Assembly (NCBI GenBank): GCA_003194525.1
Contig: NBIV01000037.1
Span: 186,001-250,000 of the forward strand
Source: Gracilariopsis chorda
Lineage: Eukaryota > Rhodophyta > Florideophyceae > Gracilariales > Gracilariaceae
Direction: 5' to 3'
Length of the DNA: 64,000 nucleotides
Below, in pieces: positions 32,418 through 41,850 of this stretch (its first letter is position 1; every line of letters begins with the position of its first letter). The notes beneath the pieces are model-generated. The model did not search any database and was not told where the DNA came from. It saw only the letters and a program-made list of their open reading frames with translations. The translations under genes were made by a program, and so were the position numbers.

Positions 32418-34823
32418 CTACGATGAGAATGGAGGCTGGTTGGCTTTTGGACTGCGATCTGTCATTTCTGTGTCCGTGTCTTGCCTACTGCAGTTTGCAT
32501 CTTCTGGGTGCAATACATGTTTGTGTTCATCAGTTTGTCCAGGCTTCGGTTCTATGGACCCAGTGTTAGTGACATTATTACAACCGGGGGTGGGAGGGCT
32601 TTCTTGAACTACTTCATCGGCGTCCGCACTTACTGATTGAACTGCAGTTGGTGCTTCGGTGATCTGAGTAGACGCAGTGTCTTTGGTACGCTTATCAGAT
32701 ATTTTGGCGTCTAGTTCGGTCATGCGCTTATTTACTTCTTGCAGCCTCGCAGCATACCATCTTGTTGCCAGAGGGTTTTTTGAGTTTCGAACACAGCGCT
32801 GCATTCGTCTAATGAGTCGGGTTAAGTTTTGCATTTCTCGAGTCTTCTTGTCACTATTTTCGCCCTGCTTCTTCATCGCGTCATCCCTTATCGAGAAGTT
32901 TGCCATGTGTTGTAATCCTAAAAGCTGAAGTGTTTCTATCAGTCTGTGCTTGTGCGACTTTAGCGTAATTATCTCTAGGATTGATCCTCCAATATAAGAT
33001 AAACCAAGCAGTGAAGAACGTGGGATGCTGTGTTGCAAGGATCGCCTGATAAGCCCATATGGGGAACGTTTAAGACCTTTGATGTAGACTACATCAACTT
33101 CCGGAGCGGTATTCATACGTAAATTGCTGATCTCTATTGCTTGTAGGGTTTGATGAATCTTCATTCTTTGCTCATCAGGAAGCTTGGACATACGTTCCTG
33201 TCTGACAATAGATGACCATGTCTTAGTATTGCCTCCCTGTTGCTGAAGTCTTAGGTCTTCCGTACGCTTGTTTTCAGATTCGTGTTGATGTTGTAATGCA
33301 TGCAGTGTGGGCCATTCCTTTGTATAGCTGAGCGTCCTGGGACCTGATGTGTGAAGCGGTGTGTCGTGGTTTGTAGTCGCAGTTTGATTGCTGGTAAGCT
33401 GTGCAAGCTTCTCTGTTAACACTTTGTTCTGGTGCTTCAGGAAATTCACAGTAGTCTTTAGGTCCTTGATTGTCTCTACTAGAATTGCCCATTCCGTTTC
33501 ATTGATAGCCATGCGTGAGGTGCGATCGGTCCCATTCTGTTCTTCCATTTGTCTCTGTCCCTGTCTTTCTTCTTCAGAGATTTGTAATCCGATCTTATTT
33601 TGAATATCATGGTAAGATATGGGTGGTATTTCGGCAGATTCCTGGGTGCAGGCACATGGCGTGGCTTTTCGGCTAGACGGTGATGGGAAACAGTGTTCTT
33701 GTATACTGTCAGTGAAGTTTAGGGTATGATACCCACGAGTAATCTGTTTTTGCCAGTCACTGCCCAACGCTTTACTCATTACAGAATCAGCAGCATCCCC
33801 GGGTTGGGTTGTTTTGCATTCAGTGCAACGAAGAACCTTCAGACCTTTTGATCTACCATGTAGAGTAAATTTTCCTTGTGCCTGACAGTTCGGGCATCGA
33901 AGTTTATGTTTATGATCACGAAGTGCGATTTGAATCCAATCTGGTGGCTGTTCCTTGCTTTTCTTCGCCTGCATGGCTTGCTTCTGTTCTTCTTTCTGCG
34001 CTGCAATTTGTTTTTTGTTTTCCTGGATACACTCTTCAGCTGTTCTCAAAGCAGAAAAAACTACTGGACTATGAGCAGCAGCATGCAATAAGTTCATTAC
34101 CGATCTTCCCTGAAACCTACGAGTGCATAATTTGCATTTTAGAGCTGGTCCTCTATACGGGTCGTTTCTGTTCTGACCACTAGGTCTTACGCTACCGATA
34201 TCCTCGCAATAAGCGCACTTCAGATCTGCAAGAACCTCATCAGTCAGAGTCCAGTTCTGTTTTCTAGCTTTGGAATGGCCTGAACTCTTGGTTACAGCTT
34301 GTTCATTATCTGCACTTTGTGTATCCTGTAAAAGACTTCCACTATCTTCATTATGAGGATTCTCGTCTGCCGAGTTCTCCTTATCATGTACATCGATTGT
34401 TGATACTTCTATTTCATTCGAATTCCTATCTACATCCAGCATATTCGTGTCTGAGGCGTTGTTTTTTATCGTGCATTCCACTATATCGCTGTGGACGACA
34501 TGCGGCAGGTTATTTGCTGAAGTGCTCTTAGTTTCTTTCTGGACGTTCTTAGTGGAGGGAACAGTATTGGCAGCTATAGACGTAATATTGTCTTCCATTT
34601 CTTCATCTTGTCGGTTGATGGGATCTACTTCATGAGAATCGCCCTGTGTATTGAGATTGGTGCCAAGACCTTTTGTCTTATTTCTCAGTGATACTTTACG
34701 GTCCGTTCTACGTTTAGATATTGGCGTGAGGTTACTTGTTTTGTCACCTTGGTGGGGTCGCTTGTTCGTTTTCGGCGCAAGTTGCGACGGTGGTGGGCAT
34801 TCTGGGCGCTCCGGCCCGTTCAT
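32418..34823 (-). CDS. LINE ORF1 (nucleic-acid-binding, zinc ribbons, RRM-like)
   Basis: 801 residues from ATG 34823. The N-terminal 190 residues are polar and disordered. Two zinc-ribbon-like clusters follow: 'LKCAYCEDIG...LKCKLCTRRF' and 'LRCPNCQAQGKF...LRCTECKTT'. A coiled coil ('ILVETIKDLKTTVNFLKHQN') lies near residue 450. An RRM-like block ('VDVVYIKGLKRSPYGLIRRSL') lies near 590. A basic region and a disordered tail end the protein. LINE ORF1 proteins coat the RNA. The TAG stop is followed at once by the ORF2 ATG (TAGAAATG), which suggests stop-and-restart translation. Confidence 0.7.
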   Translation of the reverse strand: MNGPERPECPPPSQLAPKTNKRPHQGDKTSNLTPISKRRTDRKVSLRNKTKGLGTNLNTQGDSHEVDPINRQDEEMEDNITSIAANTVPSTKNVQKETKSTSANNLPHVVHSDIVECTIKNNASDTNMLDVDRNSNEIEVSTIDVHDKENSADENPHNEDSGSLLQDTQSADNEQAVTKSSGHSKARKQNWTLTDEVLADLKCAYCEDIGSVRPSGQNRNDPYRGPALKCKLCTRRFQGRSVMNLLHAAAHSPVVFSALRTAEECIQENKKQIAAQKEEQKQAMQAKKSKEQPPDWIQIALRDHKHKLRCPNCQAQGKFTLHGRSKGLKVLRCTECKTTQPGDAADSVMSKALGSDWQKQITRGYHTLNFTDSIQEHCFPSPSSRKATPCACTQESAEIPPISYHDIQNKIGLQISEEERQGQRQMEEQNGTDRTSRMAINETEWAILVETIKDLKTTVNFLKHQNKVLTEKLAQLTSNQTATTNHDTPLHTSGPRTLSYTKEWPTLHALQHQHESENKRTEDLRLQQQGGNTKTWSSIVRQERMSKLPDEQRMKIHQTLQAIEISNLRMNTAPEVDVVYIKGLKRSPYGLIRRSLQHSIPRSSLLGLSYIGGSILEIITLKSHKHRLIETLQLLGLQHMANFSIRDDAMKKQGENSDKKTREMQNLTRLIRRMQRCVRNSKNPLATRWYAARLQEVNKRMTELDAKISDKRTKDTASTQITEAPTAVQSVSADADEVVQESPPTPGCNNVTNTGSIEPKPGQTDEHKHVLHPEDANCSRQDTDTEMTDRSPKANQPPFSS

Positions 34824-35096
34824 AATGTGGGTTTTTGAATAAATTTATGAAGTTTTTGTTTTTCGAAGATTGTGATTCGGGAGTTCGGGATGGGATCCGG
34901 CGTTTGGCGACGTGGTATGGCCGAATGTGGTTACGTTGTCGCTGTTCAAACTATTTAATCCTGTGTTTTAGGCAGTCTAGTTAAAGCCTTACATGCAAGT
35001 GTTCTCTGTTTCAATGTAGATACTCACCATGGCACAGTTCACAGCTAGGATATGGCAATTGGGAGTACATAAACACCTTTCTGTGAGCGAAAGCAC
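34824..35096. other. sequence between the LINE and the PiggyBac-type element
   Basis: Probably the LINE 5' untranslated region plus the left half of a dispersed repeat. The last 40 bases (AGTACATAAACA and onward) match 58602 onward, while the right half of the same repeat continues at 55358 across the transposon. Confidence 0.5.
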
Positions 35097-35100
35097 TTAA

Positions 35101-35327
35101 CCCCATGACACTTGGGTGACGAATTTTCGTCACCGTATTTTTTGGGTGCACTGGGTGATTCGGTCCCACTGCACCCTGCGTCGGTGACGGTGCGCGATAC
35201 TTGGGTGATCATCACCGACCGTCGGTGAATTCACCCAGCATGTCACCCTGGAATGAGCTTGACTAGACGGGCTTTTCGGCTCTTCTACGAAACTTTGGAC
35301 AGTTCCGTGCCCTTTACGATCGCTCAA
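35101..35327 (+). repeat. left terminal inverted repeat of the PiggyBac-type element
   Basis: 227 bp, matching the reverse complement of 55127-55353 at all but about four positions. It begins CCCCATGACACTTGGGTGA and contains inner palindromes such as TGACGAATTTTCGTCA and TCACCGACCGTCGGTGA. The repeat ends one base before the start codon at 35329, so it must also hold the promoter or leader. Confidence 0.95.
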
Positions 35328-35328
35328 A

Positions 35329-38300
35329 ATGAGTCGACGTAAAGTTGACACATTTGTGCCAAGCACTCTCAAGAAATCCAGTTGTTCTGCTTCACAAGAT
35401 CACTTAACCATCTCGCGAAACAGTAAATCTGAAGCACATGATCAGCAGTCACTATCTCCACCCATCCAGAACAGCTTGTCTCCAATTCCCTTTAATATTT
35501 CTGACAAAAGCGCTCCAGTAAATGGTCTTGCAGTACTGCCTTCAAACGTTTCAGAACAAAATCTTCAGCAATTAATCAATAGTATTGAATCTACTGCAAA
35601 TGATTCTTTCAATAGCGATGATGACCCTTCATTTGAGTACAACAATCTCGACATTAACGAGTCAGAAAGTTCTTCAAGTCTGTCACAAACCGAGCAACGT
35701 AATCAAAATCATGTTATACCTGAAGAAGAAATCCGCCTCCTTAAAGCGGAGTTCGACAACAGAACAAATGACAATACTCAGTACAAAACATCAAATGCTG
35801 TTGAAGCAAGTACTGTTGCCGTAGAAGACGTCCGGTCATCGCTATTCAGCAACGAGATGGACTGCACCATGGATTTCAGCTTGGATTCCAATGATTTCTT
35901 ACAGCCGGAGAATAATTCAAACAGTACTGATGGTAGCAATAGAGGCAATCTCGGACAAGGGTTGAAAGATTGGACATATTCCTCTCCTTTTGATTCGATC
36001 TAGATAGATGTTGACGGAATCAATGTCGAACTTGGTCTCCAATTTGTTTATGAAGCAAACGCAATTCTTTGAAGCGTAACGAAAGAAATAAGGGAGGTAT
36101 CAGAAGGCAAGAGAGGCTTTAGTGAATGTGATCTTTCCCGCCTAGCTATATTTGACGTTTTTCTACCAGAATACATATTGGCAAAGATAGCCACGAATGT
36201 GAACAGAGTTTTGAAAGCAAGAAGGCAAGAATGCACCACCTCAGTTGAGCTGAAAGGAATCATAATTCTGCATATTCTTGCAGCTTCTTATTCTTCATGT
36301 GTTTCTACCATGACCTCCCGGGAAAACAAAGAGTTTTTCTTTCAGATTGGCATAAATGGAGAACGATACAACCAAGTGTGGTCTGCACTCTGCTGTACTG
36401 TTGGCAGAAGACAGCGAGTAGAACAGTGTGGTAGTGGTTGGTCAAATATACCCCTTCGAGCGAAATCTTTGGTGACGGAGTTGGAAGACGAGTTTGCTGC
36501 AATCAATAGGCTTTTCTTGTTAATCTCGCAACAGACAATTCTCAGTCTCGACGACGATCATCAGAGATTAAGATCTAGAGCTGTAGCCCAATTGACGGCA
36601 ATGAGTCACGTGAACAATCCGAAAAAGGCATTAGGTCCAGTCAACAATGCAATTTGTTCTGCTCTGGACCCTGTCTTTCTTGCCAGTCACTATTCACGAA
36701 CAGGTGAAAAGTCAATCGATATATGGGAGAGACTCATACGATTGCTTCAAGGGGTACTAACCACGGGGCCTATTCGACCGATGACTGACCATACATTTGC
36801 CGCTGATCGTGGTTATAGTCATCAATGCGCAATTGACTTTCTGAATGAAAGACTGGGTGCTACTGTGCTTGGCACACACAAACGCTCTTTGGACTATCCA
36901 TTCATTTTCGGCGACGGACCATTACGGAAACGGCATAAGGGTGTTGAAGTGAGTGAAAAGGGCTGTCGTGCAGTTTAGTCAGCCCGACGTAAGCCTCACA
37001 CTGTCTCTGGCCGCCCAGCGGAGGCTATTGTCTACTGGGAGAGTTATAGTGGGCGTGTTGCTGCTGTTTACCACAACAACGATGAAATGTTTAAAGCATC
37101 AAAGTTCACGCTAATACCGAAGACCGGATTCAGATTATTCAAGTGCCGGGAACATCTTGAAGAATTTCATCGTGTGTATGAGAGAGTTGCAGAGCACAAT
37201 GTCGCCCCATACCAAAACGGCGTCCTTCTACCCTATCAGTCCCGATCAAAAGTGGCACAAGTACTCGCTGGGGTGACTGAAATCACCGTGCTGCAATCCG
37301 AAGATCCTGGATGGTTTTAGGCAAGGGCCTTTCAGTATACTTTGCGAACAACGAGCAATTTTCTTCGCGGTCTTGCAAACAACTATGAGATCAATATCCG
37401 GGCGTTAGCGGAGCATGTGCGGGGTAAGCTAACAGGATACGGTATGTCACGTGTCCCGGAAAGTTCCGAAGAGGCTAAGAGCGTTTTACGATTGCGCTTC
37501 CAAAGTCTATGTGAAGTTCTTAATATGAATACTGCGTCTGCTACTGCAGAAAGTCCATTTCAGGAAACTAAGGCTTTTCTCTTGTCCTCTACCGTTGCAG
37601 AACTAAACAGGAAGACAAAAGCAGACTTTTTGTCAGCCATGAACCGTATTGGTTGTTCCCTTTCTGGCGCACTAAGAAAAGGGGAAGTCATTGACAAGAT
37701 CATCAAGCTGCAAGCTGATGTTCAAAGCGGAGCTGTTGCGCTACATGAAACTATCTCGGAGCCCCTTTCGGAGGAGCAGCAAACGCAGGCCGAAATGAAG
37801 AAGCTACGGGAAGACTTGTACAGCAGGTCGTTGGAGTCCTGGGTGATGTAACCGCTTGTCAGCACGGCTGGAATGAAGGAAGGTACATTCAATGAGGCAC
37901 AGGTCCTTAAAGCAATACCGCAGTTTTTTGATTGCTCTCATGTCAAAGTATGGAGTTCAAAAACGGTGAATCAAGGAGAACGCAAACTTGTCGTGGACTA
38001 CATTAGGACGGTAGGGCTGGTCGCGTCGCGATTTGATGCAATGGTTTCCGACAGTCCAGACGGTTTAATGGTTTACATTGATGATGAACAATGTCGCACA
38101 GTATGTGCTTTGGAGTTCAAGACCATGAGTGCTTTGCGTACTATCGAATCTGCAAGAAATGGCCGACGTAGATACGGTGCTGCAAATTTTATTCGTGAGG
38201 TTGGGCGCAGTGCAGATGCTGCAGAGGTATTTCATGACCTGGTTCCATCAACAGAATACCGACTACAATGCTTGCACCATGCCATGTGCCTTCAAACGAA

Positions 38301-39045
38301 AACTGTGTGCTTTGTTGTAGCCAAAGGAAGTAACTGTGGAATGGGAGAGATAATTTATGTCGCTCTTATTGAGTTTGTTCCGTCGATACTTTCAAGTTAT
38401 AGCTATATATTAGCAGCAATACGTGCAACTGCCTTTAATTGGATTGGGAAAGAAGCCCGATATATTCCTGAAGAATACGATTCTATGTTAAGATCGTCGC
38501 ATGCGACAGATCTTCATTCTTACGCAACTTACTACAGCCTCAGCCAGGCGTATGGAGCTCTGGTCAGGCAGCAAGGTACACTTCCACCCGCTCGTATGAT
38601 TAGACCGACCGTTCTAGTCTATTGGAATCACCTGAAAGGTGGCGTTGACGAGTTAAGTCGCGCACTAACCTCGCTTTGTTTAACAAATGCTTCTGAAAAC
38701 CCAATCGTGAGCATCATCGGAAGACTTTTGTGTGCCCAGGTGAACAATGCAGCAGTGGTACATAGATTATCACGAGCGAAAAATAGCGGTGCGCTCCCTG
38801 ACGACGTTTGTAAAGTTGCGAACACGTACGGGTATCGGGAGCTTCGTCATAATGTTTCGAGATCATCATCATTCGCAGATTATGCTCGTCAACTTGCAAA
38901 AGAATTCAAAGTTTTATGGCAAAAGAAGTGTTCAAAGTAGAGATGTCGAAGTCAAAAAATAGTTCAAATTGTACAAGAGCAATCGCGTGAGAGCAATATT
39001 GCTCCACTTTTCAAACGGACTGTGGTCGAGAAGTACAACAGGATT
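35329..39045 (+). pseudogene. PiggyBac-like transposase fused to PD-(D/E)XK nuclease (5' part)
   Basis: One frame runs from ATG 35329 to the gypsy insertion at 39045, broken by six stops: 36001, 36070, 36976, 37318, 37849 and 38938. There is no frameshift. Order: a Ser/Asn/Glu-rich N-terminus (to about 36000), then a DDE_Tnp_1_7-like core with 'LSLDDDHQRLRSR' (36541 onward), 'VNNPKKALGPV', 'AADRGYSHQ' (about 36796), 'GTHKRSLDYPF' and 'EKGCRAV'. A helical middle follows, then a nuclease domain (37873-38940) with 'SDSPDGLMVY' (38050) and 'ALEFKTM' (38110), the D...ExK pattern of YqaJ-like nucleases. The transposase would excise and insert at TTAA; the nuclease role is unknown. The frame resumes at 49798. 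Confidence 0.75.
39041..39045. repeat. target-site duplication GGATT (left)
   Basis: GGATT immediately before the left LTR is repeated exactly at 49798-49802 after the right LTR. A 5-bp duplication is usual for Ty3/gypsy integrases. Confidence 0.95.
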
Positions 39046-39853
39046 TGTGGTGCAATGCCCCAAAGGGGAAAAACACCGAAAGACGTCCGGGATCTTCCTC
39101 TCACGAGGTGAACCCAGTTGGGTTGAGCCCTCCCAGAGGTGTCACGGCGAAGCCGGTTTGTAAGACCAGGGACACCTGTCGCGACTCGCGCAGGGAGGTG
39201 AAGGCGAAGAATCGGTATCCGCGTGAGCGGGGTGTGATCCTCAGCAGAGGTATGTTTCCACGTAAGTGGGGGTGTGTGAGCGGATGCGCACACGAGGGCC
39301 GCGGATAGCGGGAGGTGCTACCCTAAAAAGGGGAAAGAGGAAGGACGAAGTGGGTCGCGAGAGCGACGAGTAGATACGGCAATGCCGGTGGACAGGACTC
39401 CCTATACAGGGCGAAACACCAATATGACTGGAACAATTAGTACTCCCAATGATGGGTCTCCTTTAGATGTGCAAGGGGGGTGAACTTCCGTACACTACGG
39501 TGCTTCCCTCCAAGGAGGAGTTGAGAACACGCGGAGGCGGTAAAGCTCAGAGCCAATTCCCCAGGTTGGGGTCCCTTGTTGGGGAAGGTTTACTGGTGCG
39601 ACGGCAGTGCGCCGTCGCACTAAGTACTAGCTTCCCAGAAATGGGTGTGAAAATAATAAATAAAATTAACTAAAATACTCCACATTCCGTGGCAACATCC
39701 ACTACTGTGGCCAACCGCCAATTGACCCAAAACCGTGTCCCACGTGTCCATACCCACCATTGTGGGGCGTAGTTCATATACACACTACACAACCGATAAT
39801 ATCGGGAAAGCGTTCAAGTACCCAGAATCCCTCCCTGAGGGCGTTGCACTTCA
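39046..39853 (-). repeat. 3' LTR of the gypsy element
   Basis: 808 bp, TG...CA. It is nearly identical to 48992-49797. The LTR itself contains regular short hairpins, for example CCCC-AAA-GGGG at its start. Confidence 0.95.
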
Positions 39854-39856
39854 TAT

Positions 39857-39866
39857 CCCCCCCCTT
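39857..39866 (-). other. polypurine tract
   Basis: On the minus strand AAGGGGGGGG lies three bases before the 3' LTR, the expected place for plus-strand priming. It confirms the minus orientation of the element. Confidence 0.75.
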
Positions 39867-40018
39867 AAGACGGGAAAGCGACCGCGGACGCGGAGGATTC
39901 CCAGACGAAAATGGGTGATAAAAGCGCGTGCTTTGTCTCCGGTTCTCCGGTAAATCCCTCTGCACCAGAGTCATCAAGCACACAAACGACAACAACAGCC
40001 ACCCTCCAAAAGTGAAAA

Positions 40019-40891
40019 ATGAACGACGACGACAATATCAACAACCACAGCCAACCGCCGAGACTTCTCGGGCGATACACCACCGGTTTCCGGTCAGTTC
40101 CCCTGCCTCAGGGCGATCGAAATCCGGTACAACCGGGGAATATGGCTGCGGCAGCCGACCATCCCTTCGCACTACCACCTTCGGTGGTGTCCTCCGGAAC
40201 CACTCCGGTGTCCAACTGGCCAACTTACAACACCCTGGTGGGGCTCAACCCGATGAGTCGGAATCACGCGTCACGCCTGCGCCTTGCCCCGTGGTTTCAC
40301 CCGGTCGCCGTCCTCAATGAGGGATTGGTCACCGCTTATGCGGATGGTTCAGACACCCTTCCGGGGGATCTGCCCAGAGCAGTCACCACATCGTGGGATT
40401 GGCGTCACCGGATTGCGATTCCGCGTCACCACCTCCGAAGAAACTCGGGCGAGACCGTCACTGCGGCACAGACCGCGCTGACGCGCGTGGCGTATCAACG
40501 GCAGAGCCGGGCTCCATTCGATGTACTGGTCCCACCGGAGTTTGGCTTCGACGTTAGCTACTTCCGCACTCGCGGGGAGATTGGGTACGGCGAGAACCTG
40601 TTCCGCCTCGAGACCCTCGCTTGGAGGAATTTCCCCGCAGCGCGGCAAGAGGCCCTTTGCTGGGAGCGACCGATTATTCGGGCGGAGTTCAGGTACCTTC
40701 CCCGGCAATACCGGTCCAACTTTCTCCAAAACTTCATCCGCTACGAGCGGCGTTGGCGATCCCGATTCGGGTATTTTATCCCGTATCAGAACGTGGAGAT
40801 AGAGCGGATTGCGCCGCCTCACCGACTAGGTCGGTATGTAGCACTCCCCGAGTGGTGGCGCTTCCATGAAGCCTGCCGGGGTGCTACATAG
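40019..40891 (+). CDS. antisense ORF A of the gypsy element, unknown
   Basis: 290 residues from ATG 40019, on the strand opposite to gag-pol, between the 3' LTR and the pol end. I do not recognise a family. The first 60 residues are polar. The rest is rich in Arg, Trp, Phe and Tyr ('PPEFGFDVSYFRTRG', 'YRSNFLQNFIRYERRWRSRFGYF'), which suggests a basic folded protein. No signal peptide or membrane segment is seen. ORF B follows 38 bp downstream in another frame; I tested a simple GT-AG intron joining the two and it did not keep the frame. Antisense accessory ORFs in this position are known from some plant gypsy lineages. Confidence 0.55.
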   Translation: MNDDDNINNHSQPPRLLGRYTTGFRSVPLPQGDRNPVQPGNMAAAADHPFALPPSVVSSGTTPVSNWPTYNTLVGLNPMSRNHASRLRLAPWFHPVAVLNEGLVTAYADGSDTLPGDLPRAVTTSWDWRHRIAIPRHHLRRNSGETVTAAQTALTRVAYQRQSRAPFDVLVPPEFGFDVSYFRTRGEIGYGENLFRLETLAWRNFPAARQEALCWERPIIRAEFRYLPRQYRSNFLQNFIRYERRWRSRFGYFIPYQNVEIERIAPPHRLGRYVALPEWWRFHEACRGAT

Positions 40892-40929
40892 AACTCCCGC
40901 CGGTACTTACGTACCTCGGTTCGCTGCTC

Positions 40930-41751
40930 ATGCAGGATCCCCGGTCGGGGTTGTGGTCCGTAGTGGTTACGGAGTGGGCGGCCCGCAGTGCGGCTTATAT
41001 CCTCAACGAGGCGTACGACCAGTATCGTCTCTGGTTCCTTCAACCGCGTGTGCGGGCAGCGATCCGAAACCTGGATCTTCGCATCCCCCTTGGGGGCCAG
41101 GCCAACAATGAAGAGGTCCTCCAATTACTTGGGTACATCGACAGCGTTAGCTGGAGTGAGGTCCCGCTGGAGCAAAGCGGTCGTCTGGATGGCGGTAGCG
41201 GTAACACCGGTGGTCCGGGACTCGGTAGAAACACCGCCCTTGCGGGGGATTTTATCTACTTCGACCCCTGGGAGTTCCGGGAAATTTCCTCCGAGGAGGC
41301 GCGCGAGCTTCGCGATACGCCCCGGCATGTGCCCGAAGACCACCCGGTGGGGTACGTCGATTCCGACGACTACTACCGCGCATACGGCGGGGATGACCCA
41401 ATGGTCGATAACGAACCGGAAGAACCCGGGGAGATGGACGTAGAGGAAACCGGCGCTAGCGCGGAAGCTTTCCCAGAGGGGGCATCTCCGGCCGAGCCGG
41501 CTGCTGACCCTTCGGCGGCAAGTGCCGGACCTTCTATCCCCAGCGGGGTGACGGCGAATGAAAACGAAATCATCGCACTTTTCCTCCGGGGTGCCGGTCT
41601 TAGCGCTGCCGAGGTATCGGGGGATGTCACCACCATGGCGGACGCGTTGGCCTACCGCCTTGCTGGGGTTACGCCCCGGACGATGGGGGTGAGTGAAACC
41701 TCTGGTCCAGTTTCTTGGTTCTTCTTTCCCTGGCTATGCCAGTTAGTGTAG
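40930..41751 (+). CDS. antisense ORF B of the gypsy element, unknown
   Basis: 273 residues from ATG 40930. The N-terminal half is helical and aromatic ('SGLWSVVVTEWAARSAAYILNEAYDQY'). The centre is Gly-rich, then strongly acidic ('DNEPEEPGEMDVEE') and Ala/Pro-rich. The C-terminus ends with a short hydrophobic, aromatic stretch. No family is recognised. The ORF converges on the pol gene, whose stop is 100 bp further on, so the two transcripts would overlap at their 3' ends. Confidence 0.5.
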   Translation: MQDPRSGLWSVVVTEWAARSAAYILNEAYDQYRLWFLQPRVRAAIRNLDLRIPLGGQANNEEVLQLLGYIDSVSWSEVPLEQSGRLDGGSGNTGGPGLGRNTALAGDFIYFDPWEFREISSEEARELRDTPRHVPEDHPVGYVDSDDYYRAYGGDDPMVDNEPEEPGEMDVEETGASAEAFPEGASPAEPAADPSAASAGPSIPSGVTANENEIIALFLRGAGLSAAEVSGDVTTMADALAYRLAGVTPRTMGVSETSGPVSWFFFPWLCQLV

Positions 41752-41850
41752 TGTAGTATTGTGGGGAGCTAGCTGCTCCCCTGAATAAACTTTCCCGTTT
41801 AGAACGGTGCTTCTCGGTTGAGTTCCCCGTCTTCGACGGACTTTGCCTTG

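Larger units (their letters stand above)
29410..34823 (-). mobile_element. two-ORF LINE (non-LTR retrotransposon)
   Basis: ORF1 (34823-32418) and ORF2 (32415-29410) are both open over their full length and arranged head to tail. Only two bases separate the ORF1 stop from the ORF2 ATG. ORF2 combines an apurinic-like endonuclease with reverse transcriptase. Flanking target duplications and a tail were not identified. Confidence 0.85.

Noticed and set aside
40881-40935. Possible short GT-AG intron joining the two antisense gypsy ORFs
   Set aside because: Removing it does not keep the reading frame of the second ORF.
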